A DNA stretch of 64,000 nt from contig CM060899.1 in assembly GCA_030762935.1 (NCBI GenBank), positions 59,012,501-59,076,500 on the forward strand, written 5' to 3'. The notes under the pieces were generated by a model, which was given only the letters and a program-made list of their open reading frames with translations, was not told the origin of the DNA and made no database searches. A program made the translations under genes and the position numbers. Positions 10,931 to 22,417 of this stretch are shown here, one piece after another (within the stretch, counting starts at the first letter, position 1; every line of letters starts with the position of its first letter). The stretch comes from Hymenopus coronatus (lineage: Eukaryota; Arthropoda; Insecta; Mantodea; Hymenopodidae).

Positions 10931-11505
10931 TTCATTATCCAGGTGTAAGCTTAAAACCGACCACGAAACCCTACAAGATACACATCCAGGAAAGAGCAAC
11001 GACAGCCACAAAGGCCATAAACAGAATTCAAAACATCAGCAAACTCTCACTAACCACAGCAATGTCATTATTCCATCAGTCATAAAGTCAATAACCTCTT
11101 ATGGTATAGAACTGATATGGGAGAAACTAACGAGCAGCGATCTTGCAAGATTAGAAAACGTGAAGGCACGATTCCTGGAGAGAGTCTTGGGAGTTGGGAA
11201 GTATTCACCCTCCAGCATGGCCTATGTACTGGCCAAAGCAAGTTTCTTCATAGAGGACCTCAGGTCGGAGCAATTGCTGCCATCTATTGGCCCATACCAA
11301 GCACACCTAGAGACGCGACGCAGGAAACGGGAGGACATCGATCCAGACTTCTACCAGAAGTGGATAGAGAGACATGCCAGGACCAAAGACACATGGTAAC
11401 CAGACTCGCCATTCACGGCTTTCACCAAAAGATATGCAGAGCACAAAGATTCCACAAAGATCTTTATGAAAGTTACATCAAAATGAGCGAGAGATTCGAA
11501 ATATT
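10931..11505 (+). pseudogene. non-LTR retrotransposon ORF2, C-terminal part
   Basis: Relic of a LINE polyprotein region downstream of the reverse-transcriptase catalytic core. Reading across frames gives YPGVSLKPTTKPYKIHIQER, AINRIQNISKLSLTTAMSLF, SYGIELIWEKL-type text, then RFLERVLGVGKYSPSSMAYV, IEDLRSEQLLPSIGPYQ, and RLAIHGFHQKICRAQRFH. At least two frameshifts and two stops (about 11085-11095) break it. No catalytic FADD box is present in the retained part. It begins right after an E 5' tip and ends 6 bp before a mariner end. Confidence 0.85.
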
Positions 11506-11511
11506 CATATA

Positions 11512-12173
11512 CGAGGGCCTTTTTTTTTTTTTTTTTTTTTCAACTTCTGATAGGCTACAAATAAAAGAAACTTCATACAAAACAATTATTTTATTACTAA
11601 ATGTTTAGTACACTTATGGTTACTTCTCAACATAATCACCGAAAAGACTGAGACATTTATCGTATCTGTGCACCAGCTTTGCAATACCCGCTTCAAAAAA
11701 TGCTGCCGCCAATGATTTCAAATGAGCACTGACGTTGTTTTGAAGATCTTCGTTGGTTTGAAAGTGCTGCCCTCCTAGCCACGTCTTCAGTTCAGGGAAA
11801 AGGTGAAAGTCGCTGGGTGCTAGGTCAGTACTGTAGGGCGTATGATCGAAAATGTCACATTGAAATTGTTCAAGGAGCCGATGGGTTGTGCCAACAGTGT
11901 ATGGGCGAGCATTGTCATGGATCAACACAATTCCTGAAGTCAGCATTCCTCCTCGTTTGAATGGCTCTCCGCAAACGTAAAGTACGACGATTTTCAAAAC
12001 AACGTCAATGCTCATTTGAAATCATAGGCGTCAACATTTTTGAAGCGGGTATTGCAAAGCTTGTGCACAGGTACGATAAATGTCTCAATCTTTTCGGTGA
12101 TTATGTTGAAAAGTAACCATAAGTGTACAAAACTTTTAGTAATAAAATAATTGTTATCTATGAACTTGTCTTT
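11512..12173. mobile_element. mariner M1 fold-back derivative with open transposase C-terminus
   Basis: The left end is TA then CGAGGGCC plus a T-run and CAACTTCTGATAGG. The minus strand 11620-12015 is open for 131 residues. It contains LIHDNARPYTVG with a catalytic Asp, 34 residues to LAPSDF with the next Asp, then WLGGQHF and a GDYVEK stop: the D34D spacing of mariner. The first catalytic Asp and DNA-binding domain are absent. From about 12000 the plus strand repeats the same 3' coding end, so the element is an imperfect inverted repeat about 0.66 kb long. The right terminus is eroded after about 12173. Confidence 0.85.
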
Positions 12174-12628
12174 ATTTACAATTAAAACATTAAAAAGGGG
12201 AAAAAATTACGAGGCTAGGCAGGTTGGCAGGAATGAACAGTATATACTTAATAAATAAATGTTAGGTTCACGGCCTGCTGTACCGTTGTGCCTTTTCGAG
12301 CGTGTACCACTAACAAGGCACAAACAGAGAACACAGGACAGTTATCCCTATGTTAGATATTATCAAACGGACCAAAGCAAACACTGAGCGGCAACGAATG
12401 CCAACAGGACCCCTAATTGGGCCGCCCTTGTTATACAGAATGCGACGTTCAGTTTTCGTTGTTACGTCTATGAATAGCGCTTATGGCAGTGCTTTGATCA
12501 CTTGGCATTAAGCTGGACCCGTTGTGGAAATATATTCCTTATTCACAGGTACAGCCACTACCTTCCGCCTAGGTGTAGTACTATATGGTAAGATCCAATG
12601 CCGCAGAATACGTTCTAAAGTGCTTTTT
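12174..12628. other. unassigned DNA with a small dispersed repeat
   Basis: 12239-12315 is the partner of 9864-9940. The remainder (ACAAACAGAGAACACAGGAC region) is GC-richer than its surroundings but has no recognised gene. Confidence 0.45.
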
Positions 12629-13509
12629 ACTTTCTCTTGCCCCGTATGTACAAGTAGATAGGGATAGAGAAGTATTGGATTCCACCCAAAAATTCGATGT
12701 CGAGATTTCACCGGAAATACATGCTTTAGGACCCCCTGAATCCAAAAAAAAAAAAGTATTTCCAGAAAAAGGTCCGTGTGTGTGCGAACACGATAACTCA
12801 AAAACGAAAAGTAGCTAAAATACCAAACTTGGTATTTAAGTTCAGTATCTTTCAGGGATGCGACTCGAAGATTTTGAGAAAAATCCACCGACCCCAAACT
12901 ACCCTTTACATGGAACTTATTTCGAAAATTTTGATTTTCTAAAAAATGGCTCTAACGATTTTGATTAAAATATCGTATATTAAAGATATTTACCTGACAA
13001 ATAAAATGTATATCTTGAATTTTCTGGGAATAGCTTTTAAAGACCTGTTTATTCTGGATGAATTTTTGCTTAATTTGGCATAACTAATAAACCGTAAGAG
13101 ATAGACAAAAACTTACTCTACAAAAAATGTAGGCCTTGTTAAAATACACAATTTACGTCCTATACATTTTTTTCATGGAGCTTACCGTTTTCGAGGTATT
13201 CATTGTTATTAGTTTCAGTTGTGAAGTACTTATACTTTTCTCAGACGGGAGTGTCCGTTTTTCATTTGTTCTACTCCTGGCCAAGAAAAGAAGCGGTTTG
13301 TAATGCCAATCGCATAACGACAGCTTTTAAAACATTTGACTATCTATTTAGCCTATTGTATTCCCTTATTTTCTTCCTACTTATAAGGAACTAAGTAATA
13401 AGAACATTGTGCTGAATACCTCGATTAACAAGGTGCAGAAAGAAGAATAATTTTATGTAAGAAGTTTGTAGAACGGCTAGAGAAAGTCATGTGAGTGTAA
13501 CACATCAGA
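12629..13509 (-). repeat. E repeat, full length (subgroup E-b)
   Basis: Complete from ACTTTCTCTTGCC at the inverted 3' tip to CACATCAGA at the inverted 5' tip. The (CA)n tract is nearly absent (GTCCGTGTGTGTG). Ends flush against TTTTT, where the next E copy starts. Confidence 0.92.
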
Positions 13510-13514
13510 TTTTT

Positions 13515-13640
13515 ACTTTCTCTACACGTACTATGTGCATAGTGTATAGAGAAAGTATTGTATTGCACCCAAAAATTCGATACCGAGATTTTACCGGAAA
13601 TACATGTTTTGTGTCCCCCTGAATCCAAAAAAAAAAAAAA
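13515..13640 (-). repeat. E repeat, 3' end fragment
   Basis: ACTTTCTCTACACGTACTAT through GAATCCA and an A-run, where it is cut by the next E copy in the opposite orientation. Confidence 0.85.
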
Positions 13641-13641
13641 T

Positions 13642-14510
13642 TCTGATGTTACACTCACATGACATTCTCTATCTGTTCTCTAACTTCTTACATAAGATTA
13701 TTTTTCTTTCTGCACCATGCTAATCGACATAATCATTAGCAGAATGTTCTTATTTCTTAGTTCCTTATAAGCAGGAACAAAATAAGGGAATATTCTAAAC
13801 CGACACTCAAATGTTTTAAAAAAGCTGTCATTTAGCGATTGTCATTGCAAATCGCTTCTTTCCTTGGCCGGGAATAGAACAAAAGGAAAACTGATGCTTA
13901 CTGTCTGAGAAAAATATAAGTACTTCACAACTGAAACCAATAGCAAGGAATATCTTGGAAACGGTTACCTCCGTAACAAACATGTAAAGGACATAAATTG
14001 TGTGTTTTGATGAGATCTACATTTTTGTGCAAGTAAGTTTTTGTTTATCTTTTACAGTTTACTAGTTACACAAAATTCAGCAAAATTCATCCAGAATAAA
14101 GGGATCTTTAGAAACTATTTCCATAAAGTTCAAACCATACAGTTCATCTGCCATATAAATATATTTAATATAAGTTATTTTAGTCAAAATCGTTACAGTT
14201 ATTTTTGAGAAAATAAAAAAAAATCGATTTTTTTTCATTCAAGAGTAGTTTTTCTCAAAACGTTTGTGTCGTATCCCTGGAAGATGCTAAACTTAAATAC
14301 CAAGTTTGGTATTTTACCGAATTTCCGTTTTTGATTTATCGTGTTCACAGACACACGAACATACACGCCACAGATATTTTTCTAAAAATGTTTTTTTTTA
14401 ATACAGAGGACTCTAAAACATATATTTCCGGTGAAATATTGGTATCGAATTTTTGGGTGGAATGCAATACCTTATCTATACACTGTGTACATAGTATGTG
14501 TAGAGAAAGT
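13642..14510 (+). repeat. E repeat, full length (subgroup E-b)
   Basis: From TCTGATGTTACACTCACATG to GTGTAGAGAAAGT. It sits in the A-run of the preceding inverted fragment, so 12.63-14.51 kb forms a large imperfect palindrome of two full copies. Confidence 0.92.
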
Positions 14511-14921
14511 AAAACAGAAAAAAAAAAAAAAACGAACACTAAGGCAATATAAGGAACGCAATGTAATACTCAGTCCCTTTTATTCAGCTATGGCTTTAGG
14601 GGGGCTTTATAGCACACAATATCGGGTAGAACGGGCTACTCTCAGTGAAGAACAGTTAATTTTGGAGGCGTACAACGCTGTGCCGCTAGGGGAAAATAAA
14701 TTTTTAAAAATTGGATAGGAAGAGCCACATTCGTCTCTTGGGTGATATGTCCATTATTTGATAAAGAACTCCGCTCTTACGTAGTTTTCCGGACAACAGT
14801 TTAAAGCTAGCTGGGCAAAGTGCAATGTGTAGGGAATTTAAAACATAGGAACTATAAAATATGTTTACTTTGTTAAAAATCAACAATTAAACATAAACAA
14901 ATCCATAAATACCAGATTTTT
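14511..14921. other. unassigned DNA
   Basis: A 95-residue ORF (14431-14718) starts inside the E repeat and leaves it; its private part shows no recognisable domain. Confidence 0.4.
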
Positions 14922-15045
14922 TTCAATTCGCATGGCTTTCTAAACCTAATCTGCAATAAATTACTGTTTAAAAACTTACTTTTCTATCTTCATTATGCCA
15001 GTCGAAATTAATACAAGACAAATTCGTCTTAATGCCTATTTCCCT
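14922..15045 (+). repeat. E repeat, 5' tip
   Basis: Diverged ATTCGCATGGCTTTCT through AATAAATTACTGTTTAAAAACT; joined tail-to-tail with the next copy. Confidence 0.6.
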
Positions 15046-15925
15046 GTTTGTCTCCCCATATGTACAATGTACATAGGGATAGAGAAGTATTGTATTTCAC
15101 CCAAAAATTCGATACCGAGATTTTACGGGAAATACATGTTTTAGGACCCCCTGTATCGAAAAAAAGTATTTTCAGAAAAAGGTCCGTGTGTGTGTCCGTG
15201 TGTCTGTGAACATGATAACTCAAAAACGAAAAGTAGCTAAAATACCTAACTTGGTATTTAAGTGTAGCATCTTCCAGGGATGCCACATGATTTTGAGAAA
15301 AATCCCCCCAACCCAAACTACCCTTTACATTAAATTTTTTTCGAAAATTTTGATTTTCTTAAAAATGGCTCTAACGATTTTGATTAAAATATCATATATC
15401 AAAGATATTTACCTAAAAATAAATTTATATCTTGAATTTTCTGGGAATAGCTTCTGAAGACCTGTTTATTCTGGATGAATTTTGCTTAATTTGGCATAAC
15501 TAGTAAACCGTAAGAGATAGACAAAAACTTACTATACAAAAAATTTAGGTCTTATTAAAATACACAAGTTATATCATATACATTTTTCTCGTGGAGCTTA
15601 CCGTTTTCGAGGCATTCATTGTTATTAATTTCAGTTGTGAAGTACTTATACTTTTGTCAGACGGGAGTGTCCGTTTTTCTTTTGTTCTTCTCCTGGCCAA
15701 GAAAAGAAGCGATTTGTAATGACAATCGCATAACGGCAGCTTTTAAAACATTTGACTACTGGTTTAGCCTAGTGTATTCCCTTATTTTCTTCCTACTTAT
15801 ACGGAACTAAATAATAAGAACATTGTGCCAATAAGTACCACGATTAACAAGGTGCAGAAAGAAGAATCTTATGTATGAAGTTTGTAGAACAGCTAGAGAA
15901 AGTCATGTGATTGTAACACATAAGA
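15046..15925 (-). repeat. E repeat, full length (subgroup E-b)
   Basis: Inverted 3' tip has the variant core CATATGTACAATGTACATAGG. Runs without large gaps to CACATAAGA, then a T-run. Very similar to 12629-13509. Confidence 0.9.
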
Positions 15926-16173
15926 TTTTTTCAATACATTTCTCAAATTGGAATCTTTTATTCGTTTTTATTTCTTCCTTTTTATTACTGGCTAACCAAA
16001 ATTCAAAGTCAGCACACTCTCAAACTATTTAAGAATCTAATGCAATAAAAGCATTTCTACAAAAGTTTGCCTCGATTAACGTTAAATAGATAGAAGACTG
16101 AGCTTTTATAAGAACGGCTTGTTGAAAAATGGGTAATGCGAGTATATCACATTAAATATTTTTCTTATTTTTT

Positions 16174-16350
16174 ACTTTCTCTGCTTAGTACATTGTACTG
16201 GTAGAAAAGATATTGCATTCCATCCAAAATTTGAGACTGAGAGTGCAATGGAAATACACGTTTTCAGGAGTGTGTTTGTCCGTGAACACGATTTCTCAAA
16301 AACTAAAAGTCTGTAAGTACTTAAGTAGCCGATTTGTTTTTTTGTGTCAT
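16174..16350 (-). repeat. E repeat, 3' end
   Basis: ACTTTCTCTGCTTAGTACAT to the CA-tract neighbourhood, with a short internal deletion before GTGTGTTTGTCCGTG. Confidence 0.7.
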
Positions 16351-16359
16351 CTCCTCAAA

Positions 16360-16452
16360 ACTTCTACTTCCGATAAAATGTCGGTATCAACCTTTGAAGT
16401 GAAGTGCAATATCTTCGCTTCTTACTGTGTATATTGTATGTGTAGAGAAACT
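16360..16452 (+). repeat. E repeat, 3' end
   Basis: ACTTCCGATAAAATGTCGGT to GTGTAGAGAAACT. Faces the previous fragment, so 16174-16452 can fold back on itself. Confidence 0.7.
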
Positions 16453-16507
16453 AATAAATTACACTGTGCACAGAAAGCCATTTGAATATTTCACGTCAGA
16501 TATTTTT

Positions 16508-17042
16508 ACTTTCTCACACGTACTATGTACATAGTGTAGAGAGAAGGTTTACACCCAAAAATTCGATACCGAGATTTCACCCAAAATATATGTTTTGAGA
16601 CTCCGTGACCCCCCAAATAAATAAAGCATTTTTAGAAACATGTCCGTGTGTGCCTTTCTGTGTGTACTACGTACGTGTGTGGACAGCATAGCTCAAAAAC
16701 GAAAAGTCGGTTAAAAGCCAAACTTGGTATTTAAGTTTGGTATCTTCCAAGGATGCGACACGAAGATTTTCAAGAAAATCCTCCCCAACTACCCTTTACA
16801 ATGAAAAATGTTCGAAAGTTTGTATTTTCTCAAAAGTGACTAACGTTTTTGATTAAAATATCGTATATTAAAATATTTATATGCAAAGTAAAGTTACTTT
16901 TTTAATTTTCTGGGGATAGCCTCTGAAGATATCTTTATTCTGGATAAATTTTACGTAATTTTACATAAGTGGTAAACGTAAGAGATAGACAAAAATCTAC
17001 TTTACCAAAAATATAGAGCTCGTTAAAGCACACATTTTATGT

Positions 17043-17096
<54 letters not shown>

Positions 17097-17379
17097 TTTG
17101 AGATATTCTTTGTCACTGATTTCAGCTTTAATATACTTATACTTTTCTCATACAGGAATTTGTCAACACCTGTCCATACAAACAAAGGAACTTCAGTCAC
17201 ATAGCAACCAGCTTTTGACTATCACTTTAACCTATGGCACTCCTTTATTTCCCTTCTACCTGCATGGACTATTTCTGCTAATTTTTTTCGATTAGTATGA
17301 AGTAAAAAGAAACATAAACTTTTTAACAATAATTTGTTGCTGATATGTAGAGAAAGTCATGTGAATGGAACACGTCAGA
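16508..17379 (-). repeat. E repeat, full length (subgroup E-a)
   Basis: ACTTTCTCACACGTACTATG to AACACGTCAGA. Carries a (TA)n expansion at the position where other copies read TTATGTCATATACATTTTT. Confidence 0.9.
17047..17092. repeat. (TA)n microsatellite inside E repeat
   Basis: About 23 TA units, self-complementary, inside the inverted E copy. Confidence 0.97.
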
Positions 17380-17743
17380 TTTTTTACTTTTTGTTGTAGT
17401 ATGAGTTGGGTATGTATATATTTCTTGAGTTGGTCGCCCTAGTTATGTTGGAAAGCTTTGCTGGGAGTTGAAATAAGAGGATTTCATCGTCTCCATTGAA
17501 GAGGTTTCAAAACTTGGTAGAATCAAAGAAGATATGTCAGCATGCTGGAGTTGAAGTCTATTCATTGAGTCTGTATGCCTTGAAAGCAGTTCTCGAGCTA
17601 AAGTCTACAAGATGGGTTTATGACACTAACTTCATTAGGCAATTAATATGCATTTGCTGTTTTCAGTAATATGTACCAGAATATGTATATGAATTCGCTA
17701 ATTAACTGGGTGTCAATATTACACATTTCGTTAAAGATAAAAC
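17380..17743. other. unassigned DNA
   Basis: Nothing recognised; no long ORF. Confidence 0.4.
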
Positions 17744-18575
17744 CCGATTTGTTCTATTCCCATGACTTTCTCTACATCTCTGTAACAAATTATTGTTAAA
17801 ACATTAGCAGAAATTGTCCTTATTATTTGATTCCTTGTAAGTATAAGGGCGAAAACTAATGCGTTTCTTCATATGATGTCCTCTAGCTGTTCGGCAAACA
17901 AATATTTTATTCAAAACATTAATATGTTTAATACATTTAATCAAGATAAACATAAGGAGAATTAATCTTATTATTAGATTTCTTGTAAGTAGAAAGGAAA
18001 TGAGAAAATGCACGGGCTAAAGTAATACTCTCGTCCATTAAAAGTCGGTCGCTATGTAAAACATTTGAAATTCCAATCTCTTTTCTTGCCAGGAGTAAAC
18101 AAACGAGAAAAATATCATCTCGAAAACGGTTAAATCTAAAAAAAAAAAAAAAAAAAAAAAAATATGTGACATAAAGTGTGTGTTTTAATGAGAACTACAT
18201 TTTTTGTGTAGTAAGATTTTGTGTACTTTGTACGATTTATCAGTTATGCAAAAGTCATTAAAAATTAAATGTACTTCAGAAGTTATTTTTAAGAAATTAA
18301 GAATCCATATTTATACTTGTGGAATTTTAATCAACGTCGTTAGCCATTTTTTTGAAAATCGAACGTTTCTAAAAAATATGGCATGTAAGGGGTAGTTTGG
18401 GGTGGGCGGATTTTCCTGAAGTTTGCTAGTTAACCGATTTTCGGTTTTTAGCTATGCTGCCGATACATTTACACACATACACAGGCCTTTTTCTTAAGAA
18501 TCCTTTTTTGGATTCAGGAGTGCTCAAAACTTGTATTTCCAGCGAAATCTCGATATCGAATGTTTTATAAGGAAT
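17744..18575 (+). repeat. E repeat, diverged, rearranged 5' part
   Basis: Starts GATTTGTTCTATTCCCATGA. The block GTCCTTATTATTTGATTCCT occurs and then recurs as a diverged second version after about 90 bp (17925-17990), indicating internal duplication. An A-run lies at 18138-18161. The 3' palindrome is lost. Confidence 0.75.
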
Positions 18576-19105
18576 ACAATAGAGTAAATTATTGTGCCTA
18601 CTTATAATTATTATTGTATTATTATTTATATATTATTGTTATTATTATTAATATTCAAGCTCGGTCCAGGGTCGCCAAATTCTCGGATTGAGGTTCGCTG
18701 TAGGCATAGTATAACTATGACATAATGGAGTAGGCGTTGTCTCTACAGCACATTTCAAAACGTGTTGCTCTATCTATCATGCTCAGTGCCTGACCTCGTT
18801 TAGTTTCTGCTAGTAGATAAACCACTGAACACTCAAATAGAGAGGAGATTGAAACATTTCGAAAATACGAAAGAGCAGGCGTTCGACACTGAACAAACTT
18901 GTGAATGATTCAAATATGTTTTGAGTGACAGGAGGAGAGCCTCTTCTTCGATACAGATAAGATGTGTCTTGCAGTTCACTGCAATGAATTCTGAGGGTGA
19001 GTTGGATTGATTCATGTTCTTGGTGTTTACAAAGCTCTGCAGATTATTATCCAGAATTTTTGTATCAAGCGTTATACTTTTATTTATAAAAGTAGAAGAC
19101 GATTT

Positions 19106-20437
19106 TACGAGGTACGTCCAGAAAGTAAGTTCCGTTTGGTAATAAAATTAAATTGTGTACAGATACAGAATAATTATTTATTGCACAAAATTCTACAACT
19201 CTGAAACTATTTTTCCACATAACTGCCGAAATTTTGCAGGCATTTATCATAGCGTGGCACAAGTTTTTGTATACCTTCTTCATAGAAGTTTGCCGCCTGT
19301 GTCTTCAAAAAGTTGGAAACATTATCTTTCAGCTCTTCGTCATTGTTGAAGTGTTGACCACCAAGGAAAGACTTGAGATGTAAGAACAGATGAAAGTCGC
19401 TAGGAGCGAGGTCAGGGCTGTACGGAGGATGGTCAAACACGTCCCAGCCAAATCCCGGTAGGAGGTTTTTCGTCACATTTGCAGCGTGTGGTCGTGCGTT
19501 GTGAAGAAAAACAACACCTTTTGACAGCAATCCTCGGCGCTTATTCTGTATTGTGCGGCGCAATTTCCTAAGTGTCTCGCAATAAACATCTGCTTTGATT
19601 GTTTGACCACGCGGTAAGAAAACAATGAGTAAGATGTCTTTCCGGTCCCAGAACATTGTGCACATCGTTTTTCGAAGTGTCAAGATGTGTTTCGGCTTAA
19701 CCTTTGCTGGGGATGAAGTGTGCCTCCCTTCCATTGATTGCCGCTTACTTTCAGGGGTGTCGTAAGAAACCCAAGTCTCATCTCCTGTGACTATCTGTGT
19801 CAGAAATTCTTCGCCGTCTTCATCATAACGGGTTAAAAACTGAAGTGCACTACCCATCCGTTTTGTTTTGTGTTGCTCAGTAAGAATCTTTGGTACCCAA
19901 CGTGAGCAAAGTTTACGAAATTTCAGTTTTTCGGTAACAATTTCATGAATTAGTGATCGTGAGCTTTTGGGAAATTCCATAGCGAGAGCATAATTGTAAA
20001 CTCGCTGTTTTCCTGGATCTTGTCATCAATCGCGTGAACCAGTTCTTCTGTAACCAAAGATGGACGCCCACTTCGTTCCTCATCGTGCACTTCACTACGT
20101 CCTTCATTGAACTGTCGGACCCATCTTCTCAGCATTGAATCACTAATCGAATTTTGTCCGTAAACTTCGCAAATTTGCCGATAAATTTCAATTGGTTTCA
20201 CTTTCCTAGCATTCAGAAAACGAATCACAGATCTGATTTCACAAGCGGCGGGATTTTCAATCAACACCGACATTGTAAACAAGCACAACAAACCGTATGT
20301 GGCTGACAGCGATCTCAAAATGGCGCACGTTTCTTCTCCTTGATTCAGAGCGTCTACCGCGCATGTGCGGAACTGCGATCGCAGCGCTGCAGCGGAGTTA
20401 AATTGAAACGGAAGTTACTTTCTGGATGTACCTCGTA
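19106..20437 (-). mobile_element. complete mariner element with TIRs and TA duplication
   Basis: Bounded by TA at 19106-19107 and 20436-20437. The ends are inverted repeats of about 28 bp (CGAGGTACGTCCAGAAAGTA at 19108; complement CGAGGTACATCCAGAAAGTA at 20435) with about two mismatches. Length between the TA copies is 1328 bp, the usual size for mariner. The H repeat at 62.24 kb shows the same site without the element (GCGTTTTTAATTATT), confirming the target. Confidence 0.95.
19207..20273 (-). pseudogene. mariner transposase, one frameshift, catalytic Asp missing
   Basis: DDE/D transposase that binds the TIRs and moves the element. I chose the start at MSVLIENPAA (20273) rather than the upstream Met at 20318, because the homology begins there. 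The N-terminal HTH domain (RFLNARKVKPIEIYRQI, MLRRWVRQFNEGR, RSGRPS) reads to ENSEFTI. A +1 frameshift near 19975-19990 then moves to the 257-residue frame (EFPKSSRSLIHEIV, CSRWVPKILTEQHK). First catalytic Asp in TGDETWV (residue 67 of the second frame), third in LAPSDFHLF (residue 195). The second motif reads FLHNARPH: no Asp between His160 and Asn161 (19500/19501). One more codon there would restore the family's D34D spacing, so a 3-bp deletion is the simplest explanation. About 355 codons in total, normal for the family. Confidence 0.92.
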
Positions 20438-20634
20438 TTTACCAATCTTGGTATGAAATAATTGCTTTATTGTGTTACTCTATGAGTTAGAACGGTGCGT
20501 ATATGCCAATTCATATGAACTACTTTTGCAACTGTTATACTTCACTGAGTGCATGTTTACGTTAAAAACATCTCCCCACTACCTTCTGTTTATACCGCTG
20601 ACTACTCTGTGCGATTCGGACCCAAATCCTAGAT

Positions 20635-20642
20635 ATTATTAC

Positions 20643-20716
<74 letters not shown>
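20635..20716 (+). repeat. (ATT)n microsatellite
   Basis: About 25 ATT units after one ACTGTT interruption. Confidence 0.97.
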
Positions 20717-21574
20717 GGTGCCTGTTTCAACAAGTAGTATTAATTTGCGTGACTATTGTAAACTTTTAGCACCTATTGGACCCAGCTGTAGTTAATGTTA
20801 GAAAATGCTACATGGTTAAGGTTTCTAATGTCTCGTTACTTCATGGCTGTTAGAGGCAAGTTTTTATTGCTAACCGATCCTTGCTAAAGTCAGTAAACTT
20901 ACTGGTCTGTAACGTTATCGAGTACACATTTCGTCCTCTTCGGAGACGAGAGTATTTAATTCCCAACCGGCCGCTATAAATAAGTTTATGACGTCGGAAA
21001 ACCGTCTGGGACCCGACCCGGTTATCTGCCACTTATCTTCTCAAGATGGCAAACACTGTACAACACTATCCTAGAAGTGCATCCCTATAAATGTTCGGAG
21101 AAATAAAAACTCTACAGAGAACAGAAACTAGATACGAACTTGCAGTTGCACACTGTTCTGCAAACAAACTATTCTTACAGAATATTATTCTTCTATCTTC
21201 CATCTAAAAGATTATTCTTCAACACCATTGAAAAATTAAAATTGTGTTTTGTTTACGGATGATCTTTATTGGCTTGCGGTTCTTTTCGTTTTTTTCGCAA
21301 TCGATTTACCCTCCGCTTATGTAGGACTGACACTCCCTAGGACCTATAAACCCATGCCTAGAAGTCAGAAGTAGTTGGAGAATGGAGAACCTGGAACGAG
21401 TGGTTCATCCATTTAACCACGCTTGAGGCTCTTCTACGTGCCGTAAATCTACAACCAACTTTACTTCGCTTGCCATGCTAAGGATGTTTACTGCCGATTT
21501 GAACTTGCGACATTGGGAACCAGAGGCTAACATGTTATTATTTACATTATTCCAATCCAAACAAACATTAGCAG
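20717..21574. other. unassigned DNA with SINE-B-like scrap
   Basis: 21312-21372 (GACTGACACTCCCTAGGACC, CATGCCTAGAAGTCAGAAG) matches a block at 37.2 kb and part of 58.9 kb. No gene seen. Confidence 0.45.
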
Positions 21575-21794
21575 GCCCGCCTCGGTAGTGTGTGGGTAGC
21601 GCGTCTGCCTCACATTCAAAAGATGGCGGTTTACCCGGATAAATTTTTTTTCGGGATTTTCCCATATCCTGAGAAGCGACTGTCGAATAACTTTAAGCTC
21701 CATGGACCCCAAGATCATTTGAGCACCACTTCACCAATTTCACTCATCATCCGATCTGATCAGCCACGTAAATGACGTTAAGCTTAAAAAAAAA
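21575..21794 (+). mobile_element. SINE-A, internally deleted
   Basis: Head GCCCGCCTCGGTAGTGTGTG, then loss of the B-box segment (AAAAGATGGCGGTTTACCCG joins directly), full body and a short A tail. With the B-box gone it would not be expected to be transcribed. Confidence 0.85.
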
Positions 21795-21807
21795 GAACAA
21801 AACCATG

Positions 21808-22062
21808 GTCTTATCACTTGCTTCCTTATAATTAGAAGGGAACTAAGGGAATACAGTAGGCTAAATCGATAGTCAAATCTTTTAAAAATTAGTCGTTCTC
21901 CAACACAATTTAAGTTTGTTTCTCTTTGTATGGCCTAGAGTAAAACAAAATATATATGAAACGAATGACTATTCCCCGTCTTTGAAAGGTGTAATTATTT
22001 TAAAGTTGAAGCAGATAACAATGAATATTTCAGAAATGGTTAATGCACAAAAAAATCGCACA
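21808..22062 (+). repeat. E repeat, 5' internal fragment
   Basis: From GTCTTATCACTTGCTTCCTT to AATATTTCAGAAATGG; both tips missing. Confidence 0.65.
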
Positions 22063-22417
22063 AATGGACAGTAATAAAGTCCTCAAACACTAAATCACAC
22101 GTTTTAATCATACATATCAAACAAAAGATTGTAGAGATATAAAATAGTTAAATAAAATAAATAAAAATTACGAATTTATGATTATCAAAGTCAAAGCAGA
22201 CAGAAACTACTATCAAGTTGCGCCTCGTCCGCAAGAGCTCATAAACAAGTGCTGGAAACCATCGACATGAAATTGAGAATGGTTCAAGTGGAGCTTAAAC
22301 AACCCTCTACGAAGTGCTAACCACATGCTGGCTACTAGAGAACGGCGAAAAATCATCTAAGTGTGCTTCTCAAATGGAAAATTAGGGTAGCAGTGTTCCA
22401 ACAGTAAGATAAAAAAA
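22063..22417. other. unassigned DNA
   Basis: No feature recognised between two E copies. Confidence 0.4.

Larger units (their letters stand above)
18657..20545 (+). repeat. H repeat, copy 1, interrupted by a mariner
   Basis: Matches 60961-62352 almost end to end: AAGCTCGGTC start, TAGTAGATAAACCA, CACTGCAATGAATTCTGAG, CAAAGCTCTGCA, then TATTGTGTTACT on the far side of the mariner. It lacks the E insertion that copy 2 carries between GATTGAAA and GAAAAT (18850-18870). No coding capacity recognised. An (ATT)-rich tract precedes it. Confidence 0.85.

Noticed and set aside
12629..13509. E repeat as a classical TIR DNA transposon (MITE)
   Set aside because: The inverted motif is terminal only at the 3' end and lies about 20 bp inside at the 5' end, so there are no flush TIRs; target duplication cannot be resolved in A-runs.
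20472..20717. 81-residue ORF ending in poly-Tyr
   Set aside because: Read-through of the (ATT)n microsatellite.
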